A stretch of DNA of 64,000 nt from Pedobacter westerhofensis (GCF_900182595.1 NZ_FXTN01000006.1:186001-250000); one strand, 5' to 3'. Shown: positions 27,248 through 35,238, counted from the stretch's first letter. Program-made: numbers and translations. Notes: generated by a model from the sequence alone, not told the origin.

Positions 27248-29416
27248 ATGCATCTTCCAAAAATAAACATTCCTAAAAAGTACATCAAAGCTGGTGCATG
27301 GGTTATAGGGATACTGCTTGTCGCCCTTATCATATTAGGATCCGTTGCTTACAGCAAGAGAGAAGCGCTCCTCCAAAAAATGATGGCCAAAGCAATCAAA
27401 AAAGCAAATGACAATTATGGCCTCGACGTAAAAATCGGTAAAGCCGGCTTCAGCGGGCTCGCTACCGTTGATATGAAAGACATCTCCGTAGTCCCAAAAG
27501 ACCGCGACACGCTTACAACTATCTCAGATCTTTCTGTAGGTGTTAAATTATTTCCACTGCTCTTTGGAAATGTGAACGTTGCAGAGCTGAAGCTGGATAA
27601 CGGAAAGCTGAATGTGGTACTGAAAGACAGCCTGACTAACCTTGACTTCATCCTGAAAAGGAAAAAGAAAGATAATCCCGACAAAACCACAAAAACAGAT
27701 CTGAGTGAACTTGCCCATGATTTGCTCAATCAGGTGCTGGACAAAATACCTGAAGATATGGAGATGAAAAACCTCCTGTTTACACTCAATGATAATGATA
27801 CTGCAAAAGTAACCTTGCTCACTACCACCGCCACGATAGATGATGGTGATCTGAAATCTACGATCCTGGTCAACAACAATGAATCTACCTGGCATGTCAA
27901 CGGAAAGATCAAACCTTCCAAGCAACAGATGGATGTGCTGTTCTTTGCTGACAATAAGAAGGTGGAACTCCCCTACCTGGAAAATAAGCTTCATGCAAAA
28001 ATCAGCTTCGATACGATCAGGACTGAACTGAAAAATGCCGACTATAGTGGTGATAATTTTAAGATCACAGGGTCGTGGTCCATACAGAACCTGCTGATCA
28101 ACCATCCTAAAATCGCCGCCAATGATATCATCGTAAAAAATGCGAAAATTGATGCCGACCTGATGGTAGGGTCCAATTTCGTGGCACTCGACAGCAGTAG
28201 TACCGTATTTTTAAAAGATGCTTCGTTTCATCCTTATTTAAAGTATACCTTATCGCCTGATAAGATCTATGAAGTAAAGATCCATGCGGATGAGCAGGAC
28301 GCACAAGCCATGATCAATGCTTTTCCTGTAGGACTTTTTGAATCACTGGAAGGGTTGCAGGTGAAAGGCAAAGTTAAATACGACCTTAATTTTTACCTCG
28401 ACAGCAGTACGCCAGACAGCCTCAGGTTTAATTCTACCCTTACACCGTACGACTTTAAAATCGTGAAGCTTGGCAAAACAGACCTGCAAAAAATCAATAA
28501 CGTATTTGTTTATACACCTTATGAAAAGGGAAAGCCCATGCGTGATATCACCATCGGCCCCTCTAATCCTAACTATACCCCGCTGTCTGAGATCTCCAGC
28601 AATTTTAAAAATGCGCTGCTAACCTCAGAAGATCCTTCCTTCTTTACGCACCATGGCTTCGTTGAAGAATCTATCCGCAAATCGTTTGTGATCAATTTTA
28701 AAAAGAAAAAATTTGTGCGTGGCGGCAGTACCATCTCTATGCAGCTGGTTAAAAACGTATTTCTAAGCCGGAACAAAACCCTTGCACGCAAGGCGGAGGA
28801 GATCCTGATCGTATGGCTGATCGAGAATAACCGCCTGGTGAGCAAACAGCGGATGCTCGAAGTCTATTTCAACATCATCGAGATGGGTAGAAATATTTAT
28901 GGGATTGGCGAGGCCTCCAGACAGTATTTTGGAAAGAGCCCTTCAGAACTGAACATAGGAGAAGGTATATTCCTGGCCAATATTGTCCCTAATCCTAAGA
29001 TTGCCATGTTTAAATTCCAGGGCGACGGCAGCCTTAAAGAGTACATGCTTCCCTATTTCAGGTATATGGGCAGAATTATGGCGCGCCGCGGTTTAACGCC
29101 CGCAGATACCAGCGGATACGGCTTTTATAATGTAAGGCTGCGCGAAGGCCTCCGGCAGTACCTGCTTCCTGATTCAGCGAAGGTAGATACGACGGCATTT
29201 GATCCTGATTCCGAGGCCAGTGCCCCGCCCGTAAAAATGCAGGACGAATCCAAAAGCCTGTTCGACAGGTTATTTGGCCGTTCCCGAAAAGACAAAGATT
29301 CTACCAGCAGAAACCTTGGCGTGGAGGATACGCTAAAAAAGTCAAAAAAGGACTTGCGCCGGGAACGCCGTGAAAAGCGCCGCCTGGAGAAAGAAAAGGA
29401 AAAGCTAACGAATTAA
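27248..29416 (+). CDS. GT51 peptidoglycan glycosyltransferase with AsmA-like N-terminus
   Basis: A 722-residue inner-membrane protein. A membrane helix at about 17-34 is followed by ~400 residues resembling AsmA/DUF748 beta repeats (VDMKDISVVPKDRDTLTTIS, FGNVNVAELKLDNGKLNVVL). The GT51 domain starts near 450 with LTSEDPSFFTHHGF (catalytic Glu in EDPSFF), RGGSTISMQLVKN, RKAEEILIVWLIE and VYFNIIEMG. There is no transpeptidase domain; the C-terminus is a Lys/Arg/Glu-rich cytoplasm-like tail. It should polymerise lipid II. Usual monofunctional GT51 enzymes are ~240 residues, so the N-terminal part is a notable addition. hpt follows after 16 nt. Confidence 0.88.
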   Translation: MHLPKINIPKKYIKAGAWVIGILLVALIILGSVAYSKREALLQKMMAKAIKKANDNYGLDVKIGKAGFSGLATVDMKDISVVPKDRDTLTTISDLSVGVKLFPLLFGNVNVAELKLDNGKLNVVLKDSLTNLDFILKRKKKDNPDKTTKTDLSELAHDLLNQVLDKIPEDMEMKNLLFTLNDNDTAKVTLLTTTATIDDGDLKSTILVNNNESTWHVNGKIKPSKQQMDVLFFADNKKVELPYLENKLHAKISFDTIRTELKNADYSGDNFKITGSWSIQNLLINHPKIAANDIIVKNAKIDADLMVGSNFVALDSSSTVFLKDASFHPYLKYTLSPDKIYEVKIHADEQDAQAMINAFPVGLFESLEGLQVKGKVKYDLNFYLDSSTPDSLRFNSTLTPYDFKIVKLGKTDLQKINNVFVYTPYEKGKPMRDITIGPSNPNYTPLSEISSNFKNALLTSEDPSFFTHHGFVEESIRKSFVINFKKKKFVRGGSTISMQLVKNVFLSRNKTLARKAEEILIVWLIENNRLVSKQRMLEVYFNIIEMGRNIYGIGEASRQYFGKSPSELNIGEGIFLANIVPNPKIAMFKFQGDGSLKEYMLPYFRYMGRIMARRGLTPADTSGYGFYNVRLREGLRQYLLPDSAKVDTTAFDPDSEASAPPVKMQDESKSLFDRLFGRSRKDKDSTSRNLGVEDTLKKSKKDLRRERREKRRLEKEKEKLTN

Positions 29417-29432
29417 CGCCGCCATAAAAGAG

Positions 29433-29993
29433 ATGAAGAATAAAATTGAAGTTGGAGATAAACAATTTGAGCTGTTTATTGAAAACGATAGTATTGCCAA
29501 AAGAACCCGTTTAATCGGCACAGAACTTAATGTTGATTATGAAGGACTCTGTCCGGTCTTCATTGGCGTACTCAATGGCAGTTTTCTGTTTATGGCCGAC
29601 CTCCTTAAGGAAGTGGAGGTCCCATGTGAAGTTGGCTTTATCAGAGTTGCTTCATACGCAGGCACATCCAGCACCGGAGCAATAAAAGAGGTATTCGGAA
29701 TATCTGAAGATCTTAAAGGGCGTCACGTTATCCTGGTTGAAGATATCGTTGATACCGGCTTTACGCTAAAATTTATCCTGGAGAAGGTGTATTTGCAGGA
29801 ACCAGCATCAGTCCGCGTATGTACATTGCTGTACAAGCCCGATGCAATCCTGCATCCGATTGAAGAACTTGAATATACAGGCTTTGAAATCCCTAACGAA
29901 TTTGTAGTAGGTTACGGCCTTGATTATAATGGATTAGGCCGGAATCTGAAAGACATCTACCGCGTTATCCCAGATAACATTTCCTTAACCTGA
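29433..29993 (+). CDS. hpt: Hypoxanthine phosphoribosyltransferase
   Basis: A 186-residue type I phosphoribosyltransferase for purine salvage: hypoxanthine or guanine plus PRPP gives IMP or GMP. The PRPP-binding motif is HVILVEDIVDTGFTLK, with the two acidic residues usual for this group. The N-terminal GVLNGSFLFMADL loop and the C-terminal VGYGLDYNGLGRNLKDIY confirm the family. It sits 16 nt after the GT51 gene and upstream of psd, probably in one operon without a shared pathway. Confidence 0.95.
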   Translation: MKNKIEVGDKQFELFIENDSIAKRTRLIGTELNVDYEGLCPVFIGVLNGSFLFMADLLKEVEVPCEVGFIRVASYAGTSSTGAIKEVFGISEDLKGRHVILVEDIVDTGFTLKFILEKVYLQEPASVRVCTLLYKPDAILHPIEELEYTGFEIPNEFVVGYGLDYNGLGRNLKDIYRVIPDNISLT

Positions 29994-30049
29994 TTCCGGT
30001 AAATTTTTCACAAATTTGCAGAAACATCTAGAAACATATTTTATACCTA

Positions 30050-30709
30050 ATGACAATACATAAAGAAGGTTATACAACTATAGCCGTTTCATTGCTTTTT
30101 ATTTTTATCCTGAACGCTATAATCGATTACAGATTTGCCGACGTTACCTGGTTAAGGTGGGCTGGCTATCTGCTTTCATTTGCTTTATTTGTTACGGTGC
30201 TTCAATTCTTCAGGAATCCATCAAGGGCATTTGTCAATGGCAATAATCTGGTAATCTGTCCGGCCGACGGAAAGGTAGTTGTGATTGAAGAAACCATAGA
30301 AGGCGAATATTTTAAAGATAAAAGGTTGCAGGTATCTATTTTCATGTCGCCTGTAAATGTACATATTAACAGGAACCCGATCTCAGGGGTAGTCAAGTTT
30401 TTCAAATATCATCCCGGAAAATATCTGGCTGCATGGAACCCTAAATCATCTACCGAAAACGAGCGTACTACAGTTGTAGTAGAGCACGAAACCGGAATTC
30501 CTGTACTCTACAGACAAATCGCCGGGGCCCTGGCCAGAAGGATCGTGTGGTATGTTAAAGAAGGTGATGTAGTTGAGCAGAGCAAAGAATTTGGTTTCAT
30601 TAAATTCGGCTCCAGAGTGGATATATTCCTGCCGGTTGGCACAAAGGTTAACCTGGAACTTAATCAGGTTGTAAAAGGCGGGATAACTGTACTGGCTGAG
30701 CTTGCGTAG
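30050..30709 (+). CDS. psd: Phosphatidylserine decarboxylase, short form
   Basis: A 219-residue proenzyme that makes phosphatidylethanolamine. An N-terminal membrane region (about 8-55) precedes CPADGKVV (D73), VNVHINRNP (H105) and the self-cleavage site FGSRVD with G187-S188, where Ser becomes the pyruvoyl group. These are the Asp-His-Ser residues needed for self-cleavage. The short (PssD-type) form is common in Bacteroidota. It ends the GT51-hpt-psd run; the repeat locus begins ~50 nt later and its first hairpin may act as its terminator. Confidence 0.94.
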   Translation: MTIHKEGYTTIAVSLLFIFILNAIIDYRFADVTWLRWAGYLLSFALFVTVLQFFRNPSRAFVNGNNLVICPADGKVVVIEETIEGEYFKDKRLQVSIFMSPVNVHINRNPISGVVKFFKYHPGKYLAAWNPKSSTENERTTVVVEHETGIPVLYRQIAGALARRIVWYVKEGDVVEQSKEFGFIKFGSRVDIFLPVGTKVNLELNQVVKGGITVLAELA

Positions 30710-30761
30710 GCTGTTGTAAGGGATATGCTGACAGGGAGCTTAAGATCTTCTGGCTTCGCTG

Positions 30762-30842
30762 AAAAAATAATTCCCTGTATCGATGCTGCATTATTTTGCT
30801 GCGCAAAAAAACGCTAGGCATCGATACAGGGAATTATTTTTT
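30762..30842. repeat. Palindromic element 1 of an inverted pair
   Basis: Perfect 25-bp arms (30762-30786 with 30818-30842) enclose a 31-nt loop that itself has a small stem (TTTTGC with GCAAAA, 30794-30808). The outer ends are A6 and T6, so the element also looks like a bidirectional terminator. Its 41-nt core (30782-30822, GATGC...GCATC) matches the reverse complement of the core of element 2 at 39 of 41 positions. Confidence 0.85.
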
Positions 30843-31220
30843 TCCAGTTTATCCTGTACCAGGAAGGACAAGTATTCTGGCTAAGCAAATCGCCTACGCC
30901 ATGCCTTATATTACCCTCATCCAAAAACCGCTCATCCTCCTCAGTGGGCTAGCCTGGTCTCTCTCTTATCGCAATGGCTATTGCCATATCCTTGTCAACA
31001 GATCCACCTACGAATGTGAATTACTCCTGACCACTATCATATCTGCACTCTCCATTCGGCCCAGGCATCAGATTTACCATCATCCCCTCTGGACATATAG
31101 CAGGATCAAATCACACCGCTCAGATCATAAATGGCGGCAATGCGCTGAGGATTCTGCACCAGGCTTATCCATCTTCTTTTGCGTCATATTTGTGCGCAAG
31201 ATTATCAATTTACCCGGCAC

Positions 31221-31482
31221 CATTCTTCTGCATCATGCCTCCGCAACATGCTTCTGCACTACGCTTCCGCATCATATTTTTTTTGCACTACGCTTTTGCA
31301 ACATGCTTTTAAACCATGCTTGTGCTCCACGCATTTGCAACATGCTTCTGCATCATGCTTTTGCAATACGCTTCCGCACACGCTTTTGCAACATGCTTCC
31401 GCACTACGCTTCCGCACCATGCTTCTGCATCATGCTTTTGCACTACGCTTCCGCACCATGCTTCTGCACCATGCTTTGGATC
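31221..31482. repeat. 13-bp degenerate tandem repeat array, about 20 units
   Basis: Units follow YAYGCTTYYGCAH, for example catgcttctgcac, tacgcttccgcac, catgcttttgcaa. I count 20 units; one is 16 nt (31273-31288) and one 12 nt (31367-31378), the rest 13 nt. Thirteen is not a multiple of three, and the unit differs at third and other positions alike, so this is not a coding repeat. Confidence 0.85.
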
Positions 31483-31500
31483 AACCCAAGGGAAGCCTGT

Positions 31501-31584
31501 TAAAAAAAGGTAAGTAGTTTCCGATGCCTAGCGTTTGTTTGCGCAGCAAATTAATGCAGCATCGAAACTACTTACCTTTTTTTA
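31501..31584. repeat. Palindromic element 2 of an inverted pair
   Basis: Arms 31501-31527 and 31559-31584 pair fully except for one bulged C. The 31-nt loop (31528-31558) is the reverse complement of the loop of element 1 with two changes. The outer arms (AAAAAAAGGTAAGTAGTTTC and its partner) share no similarity with those of element 1. Ends are A7 and T7. Confidence 0.85.
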
Positions 31585-31600
31585 TAAAAATGACCCAACA

Positions 31601-31629
31601 AAAAAACCTCCCCGCGGATATCGGGAAGG
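31601..31629 (-). terminator. Intrinsic terminator after rplS
   Basis: On the minus strand CCTTCCCG pairs with CGGGGAGG (8 bp, one G-T pair) around a 7-nt loop, followed by TTTTTT. It begins 23 nt after the rplS stop. Confidence 0.88.
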
Positions 31630-31651
31630 CTTGTATATTTTGTACAGGTAA

Positions 31652-31999
31652 CTAAACTCTCTTAGACTTGATACGAGCTGCTTTACCAGTTAACTCACGT
31701 AGATAGAACAATTTAGCTCTACGTACTTTACCGTGACTGTTAACTTCAATTTTAGCAATGTTTGGGGAATTGATTGGGAAGATACGCTCTACACCAACAC
31801 CGTTTGACATTTTACGAACTGTAAATGTCTCATTAGCACCTACGCTGTTACGTTGTAAGACCACGCCTTGGTAAATTTGAATACGTTCTTTATTACCTTC
31901 GCGAATTTTATAGTGAACACTCACTGTATCTCCTGATTTGAATGCAGGAAACTCGTTCTTTGCGATTACCTGCTCTTCAACAAATTTTACTAAATCCAT
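31652..31999 (-). CDS. rplS: 50S ribosomal protein L19
   Basis: A 115-residue L19, at the 30S-50S interface. Typical segments are [44 protein letters not shown] and [11 protein letters not shown]. It is the last gene of the rpsP-rimM-trmD-rplS group, here with an extra small gene between trmD and rplS. A TAATATTG sequence (one mismatch to the -7 consensus) about 45 nt upstream of the start may give it its own promoter. Confidence 0.97.
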   Translation of the reverse strand: MDLVKFVEEQVIAKNEFPAFKSGDTVSVHYKIREGNKERIQIYQGVVLQRNSVGANETFTVRKMSNGVGVERIFPINSPNIAKIEVNSHGKVRRAKLFYLRELTGKAARIKSKRV

Positions 32000-32160
32000 G
32001 ATTTTAAGCTATTAAGCCGACTTTTTGTTGTTTAAAATCGGACTGCAATATTAGGAAATATTTTTTATAAAAAAAAGGGAATTTCATTTTTTTCCACATT
32101 CTTTTAGAAATCCACATTTTTGCTGTCAGGGTAATTCCCCCCTTAGCCCTTATGAAATTC

Positions 32161-32436
32161 TTATTTATCGCCCTTGAACAACTGGGTAAGGCTTTTTCCT
32201 GTTGTTTTCTGATTGATCAGGGTATCATTTTGAATCCCAAATAATATTTCAAGCTGTTTAACTTTTTCATAGGGAATATCCTGGCGGTCTCCCAGCTTTA
32301 TTTTCCGGTAATTGTGAAACGTATTCATCGAAACATCCAACACCACAGGTATTGTCTTCATCGCAAATTTATATTCCTTAATCGTAAGTCTGTCTAAGAA
32401 AGCATTAATCTTATACTTTTCGATATTTTCACTCAT
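32161..32436 (-). CDS. Small putative HTH DNA-binding protein
   Basis: A 91-residue protein from the ATG at 32436 (MSENIEKYKINAFLDRL). The middle, VVLDVSMNTFHNYRKIKLGDRQDIPYEKVKQLEILFGI, resembles a Cro/XRE-type helix-turn-helix: a helix, SMNTFHNYRKI as the recognition helix, then a final LExxFG helix. I do not know its target. It lies between trmD and rplS on the same strand, interrupting a normally contiguous ribosomal operon. The DNA-binding call is inference from pattern. Confidence 0.65.
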   Translation of the reverse strand: MSENIEKYKINAFLDRLTIKEYKFAMKTIPVVLDVSMNTFHNYRKIKLGDRQDIPYEKVKQLEILFGIQNDTLINQKTTGKSLTQLFKGDK

Positions 32437-32626
32437 CTCTATTGAAATTATTTTTAACGTACATAACAGTCCTGAAACCATCATCAGGAAACAATTTCGT
32501 AAATATATAAATAATTACATTTAAAAATAAAATAAAGGAAAAGAAATTACTTAATACAGAAATAACAAAAAACGACAGAAAGCATTCAGAGACATCATAT
32601 AGGCAGTAGAAAAAGAATTACAGGGC

Positions 32627-33304
32627 TTAATCCTCCAGCAGGTCCGGGCGAAGGCGCTGTGTACGCGCAAGAGCCATTTCATGTCTCCAGTTATTAATTT
32701 TGGATTCGTGCCCGCTTAAGAGTATCTCAGGCACAAGATGCCCTTTCCAGTCGGCCGGACGGGTATATATAGGCGCATCCAGCAAACCGCCCTGAAAGCT
32801 GTCAGACAAAGCAGAGGTTTCATCATTCAATACTCCCGGTATCAGCCTTACAATGGCATCAACGAGAACCGCAGCAGGCAGCTCTCCGCCAGACAGGACA
32901 TAATCTCCGATAGAGATCTCGCGGGTTACATAGATATCCCTGATCCGCTGGTCAATTCCCTTATAGTGGCCGCAAAGAATGATCACATTTTTAAAACCAG
33001 ACAGCTCATTTGCCATGGATTGATTCAATGTCATACCATCCGGACTCATAAAGATCACCTCATCGTACGTTCTCTGCTCCTGTAAGGCCTCAATACACCT
33101 GGCAAAGGGCTCTATAGACATCACCATTCCACTGCCTCCACCGTACGGATAATCATCCACACTCCGCTGCTTGTTGGTAGCGTAATCCCGGAGACTGTGA
33201 ACCACGATCTCCGCGATCCCTTTAGTTTGGGCACGTTGCAGGATAGAATGTGCAAAAGGACTTTGCAGCAGGTCTGGCAATACGGTGATGATATCGAAAC
33301 GCAT
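32627..33304 (-). CDS. trmD: tRNA (guanine-N1-)-methyltransferase
   Basis: TrmD methylates G37 next to the anticodon of tRNAs reading CUN, CCN and CGG, preventing frameshifts. The 225-residue protein has the SPOUT knot motifs [34 protein letters not shown] and [14 protein letters not shown], and ends with a C-terminal DNA-binding-like helix bundle. It is 10 nt downstream of rimM. Length and start fit the family. Confidence 0.97.
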   Translation of the reverse strand: MRFDIITVLPDLLQSPFAHSILQRAQTKGIAEIVVHSLRDYATNKQRSVDDYPYGGGSGMVMSIEPFARCIEALQEQRTYDEVIFMSPDGMTLNQSMANELSGFKNVIILCGHYKGIDQRIRDIYVTREISIGDYVLSGGELPAAVLVDAIVRLIPGVLNDETSALSDSFQGGLLDAPIYTRPADWKGHLVPEILLSGHESKINNWRHEMALARTQRLRPDLLED

Positions 33305-33314
33305 AAATTAATAA

Positions 33315-33842
33315 TTAGTTAGACAAGTAAATATCCAGTAGTCCGTCAGGAAGGTCAACGAGCAGCGTACCTTCATCCTCATCAATCTCGATGATCATAT
33401 CTTCATTCAAAGGAAACATCACTTCTTTGTTCTGGTAAGAGACGGTGGCTACAAATTGCTGTGGATATTCATTGATTTCTATGATCTCTCCCAGTTCGCC
33501 CATCGTTTCATCAGTAACAATAAATCCCTTCAGGTCATTATAATGAAAATCATCTTCTGAGCGGTCCGGCATCTTTGTCAGCGGCAGATAGATTTTTTTT
33601 CTCAGCAAAGGCTGCGCTTTATCAATATGATCAATGTCGTCAAAATAGATATTGCAGGTGTTATTCGGCTGCATTTTGTAAACCGACACAAAAAAAGGCA
33701 CCATTTTACCGTTAATATCTGCAAATACAACATCCAGATCAAGCAGGCCTGGTTCATCGTACTCAAAATACAATTGTACCTCTCCCTTTAACCCTTTCGT
33801 TTTGGTAATATATCCTATATAAAAAGCCTCTTCGTGCGTCAT
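33315..33842 (-). CDS. rimM: Ribosome maturation factor RimM
   Basis: RimM helps mature the 30S head and binds S19. The protein is 175 residues from the ATG at 33842 (MTHEEAFYIGYITKTKGLKGEVQ); a TTG four codons upstream is less likely. The N-terminal barrel (GYITKTKGLKGEV) and C-terminal PRC-barrel (LKGFIVTDETMGELGEI, FPLNEDMI) are both present. A strong terminator lies just upstream, between rpsP and rimM, so rimM-trmD may be read at a lower level than rpsP. Confidence 0.94.
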   Translation of the reverse strand: MTHEEAFYIGYITKTKGLKGEVQLYFEYDEPGLLDLDVVFADINGKMVPFFVSVYKMQPNNTCNIYFDDIDHIDKAQPLLRKKIYLPLTKMPDRSEDDFHYNDLKGFIVTDETMGELGEIIEINEYPQQFVATVSYQNKEVMFPLNEDMIIEIDEDEGTLLVDLPDGLLDIYLSN

Positions 33843-33872
33843 ACTGTTGATCAATTATTCTTTAAAATAAAA

Positions 33873-33911
33873 ATAGCGAAGAAACCATTCTGTAGAAGGT
33901 TTCTTCGCTAT
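33873..33911 (-). terminator. Terminator/attenuator between rpsP and rimM
   Basis: A perfect 14-bp stem (ATAGCGAAGAAACC with GGTTTCTTCGCTAT) with an 11-nt loop, followed on the minus strand by TTTTATTTT. It lies between the rpsP stop and the rimM start, so it should stop most transcripts after rpsP. Confidence 0.88.
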
Positions 33912-33930
33912 GATTAAGAATTACAAAATA

Positions 33931-34485
33931 CTATGCTTGTTCTTCTGTGTTTTCTTCTGTTGCAGGAGCTTCAGTTTCTGCTTCAGCTTCCGCTTCCGGA
34001 GCTTCTTCTTCAACTACTTCTTCTACAGGTGCATTTTTGATTGCAAGAGCAGCAGCACGATCAGCGTTTTTCTTCGCTTCAGCAGCAAGAGCAGCTTTTT
34101 TAACGTCATCCTTAGATTTAGTTAAGCCGTCTTTTTTGCCTTCGATTTTACTGTCTTTTGCTTCTAACCATTCTGCAAATTTAGCATCAGCCTGTTCAGC
34201 AGTTAAAGCACCTTTTTTCACACCACCTTCTAAGTGTTTTTTGTAAAGAACACCTTTGTAAGAAAGAATTGCGCGACATGTGTCAGTAGGCTCAGCACCT
34301 TTGTTAACCCAGTCTAATGTTTTTTCGAAATTGATTTCGATAGTAGCAGGATTGGTGTTTGGGTTGTATGAACCTAAACGCTCAATAAATTTACCATCTC
34401 TTGGTGAACGGGAATCCGCTACCACTACGTGGAAAAAAGGTTTCCCTTTTTTACCGAATCTTTGCAATCTGATTTTAGTTGCCAT
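33931..34485 (-). CDS. rpsP: 30S ribosomal protein S16 with long acidic tail
   Basis: The first ~85 residues are canonical S16 (MATKIRLQRFGKKGKPFFHVVVADSRSPRDGKFIERLG). The protein is 184 residues, about twice the length in E. coli. The extra C-terminal ~100 residues are first Lys/Ala-rich (KKAALAAEAKKNADRAAALA), then Glu/Ala-rich (EEVVEEEAPEAEAEAETEAP). Extended S16 is known in Bacteroidota; the tail's role is unknown. It has a very good promoter (34543-34573) and a terminator directly after it. Confidence 0.95.
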   Translation of the reverse strand: MATKIRLQRFGKKGKPFFHVVVADSRSPRDGKFIERLGSYNPNTNPATIEINFEKTLDWVNKGAEPTDTCRAILSYKGVLYKKHLEGGVKKGALTAEQADAKFAEWLEAKDSKIEGKKDGLTKSKDDVKKAALAAEAKKNADRAAALAIKNAPVEEVVEEEAPEAEAEAETEAPATEENTEEQA

Positions 34486-34542
34486 TCTTTTATAAGTTTA
34501 TGTATTCAACATAGTTCCCGGAGCTACATGCTTGCGGGGACG

Positions 34543-34573
34543 CAAAAGTAAGTAAAATACTAATGATTAGCAA
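34543..34573 (-). promoter_or_regulatory. Bacteroidota-type promoter for rpsP
   Basis: On the minus strand TTG, 20 nt, then TACTTTTG: both boxes at consensus spacing. The -7 box is 34543-34550 and the -33 TTG 34571-34573. The leader would be about 50 nt. Confidence 0.7.
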
Positions 34574-34665
34574 GATGCCGCGATTTTAAATTCTATTATC
34601 ATGAATTTAGCTCCCAATTGAAGATATTTGAGCAAAATAATCCGTACAAAAAGACCGCAACCGAT

Positions 34666-35184
34666 ATGAGAATAGCAATAGACATGGATGAAGTGCTGGC
34701 AGACCCAACCAGTAAATTTATTAAACTCTACAACCGCGACTACGGTGTGCCACTTGACACCATCCTTGATCCGGGCAATGAGATTTATCACCATGTTCCT
34801 GAACATGCCAATAACAAATGGTATGATTACATTAATGAAAAGGGATTTTTCAGAGACCTTCCTGTCATTGAGGGAAGCATTGAAGCCCTGAAAAAATTGC
34901 AGGAGAAGCATGAAATCTACATCGTCTCCGCAGCCGTAGAATTCCGCAACTCACTGGAAGACAAAATGGACTGGCTGGCAGAGCATTTTCCTTTTATCTC
35001 CTGGAAAAACATCGTTTTCTGCGGCGACAAAATTATCAGGGCAGATGTGCTGATTGACGACCGCAGCAAGAATTTTGAAGGTTTTGAAGGCCGCAAGCTT
35101 TTGTTCTCCTCTCCACATAATATGCTGATCACCGACTACGAACGCGTAGATAACTGGCAGCAGGTACTGGACAAATTGTTATAA
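34666..35184 (+). CDS. 5'(3')-deoxyribonucleotidase, HAD family
   Basis: A 172-residue protein from the ATG at 34666 (MRIAIDMDEVLADPTSKFI). The HAD nucleophile motif is DMDEVLAD (Asp 6, Asp 8). Later come FRDLPVIEGSIEALKKL, the SAAVEF segment and VLIDDRSKNF with the acidic pair of motif IV. This matches the NT5C-type family, which dephosphorylates pyrimidine deoxynucleotides. A hydrolase for other small phosphates is possible. It is convergent with pfkA, with a symmetric terminator between. Confidence 0.88.
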   Translation: MRIAIDMDEVLADPTSKFIKLYNRDYGVPLDTILDPGNEIYHHVPEHANNKWYDYINEKGFFRDLPVIEGSIEALKKLQEKHEIYIVSAAVEFRNSLEDKMDWLAEHFPFISWKNIVFCGDKIIRADVLIDDRSKNFEGFEGRKLLFSSPHNMLITDYERVDNWQQVLDKLL

Positions 35185-35214
35185 AAAAGAGGGCTTTTAC
35201 AAGCCCTCTTTTTT
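35183..35214. terminator. Bidirectional terminator between deoxynucleotidase and pfkA
   Basis: A perfect 14-bp stem (AAAAAAGAGGGCTT with AAGCCCTCTTTTTT) around a 4-nt TTAC loop. A and T runs at both ends suit termination in both directions between convergent genes. The left end overlaps the upstream stop codon. Confidence 0.9.
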
Positions 35215-35238
35215 ATAACAGCAGAAAATGAGAGCGGC

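Larger units (their letters stand above)
30710..31651. other. Gene-free repeat locus between convergent psd and rplS
   Basis: A 942-bp stretch with no credible gene. It holds two long hairpins with a shared inverted core (30762-30842 and 31501-31584), a 13-bp tandem repeat array (31221-31482), a 377-bp segment of unknown nature between hairpin 1 and the array, and the rplS terminator. Open frames in the array exist in all three forward frames because the repeat unit has no stop codon. Confidence 0.8.

Noticed and set aside
31221..31482. CRISPR array
   Set aside because: Units are contiguous 13-bp repeats without spacers, and no cas genes are in the window.
30796..31503. A 235-codon open frame spanning the repeat locus
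   Set aside because: It begins with TTG inside the loop of hairpin 1, ends in hairpin 2, and its C-terminal half is the 13-bp array, which is open in all three frames. No family resemblance.
31179..31517. Cys/His-rich repeat peptides in other frames of the array
   Set aside because: They are the same 13-residue pattern seen in each frame, a product of a stop-free 13-bp repeat, not of selection on protein.
30762..31584. Integron attC sites or insertion-sequence ends
   Set aside because: attC sites keep their outer core sites and vary in the centre; here the centre is conserved. No transposase or integrase gene lies between the elements.
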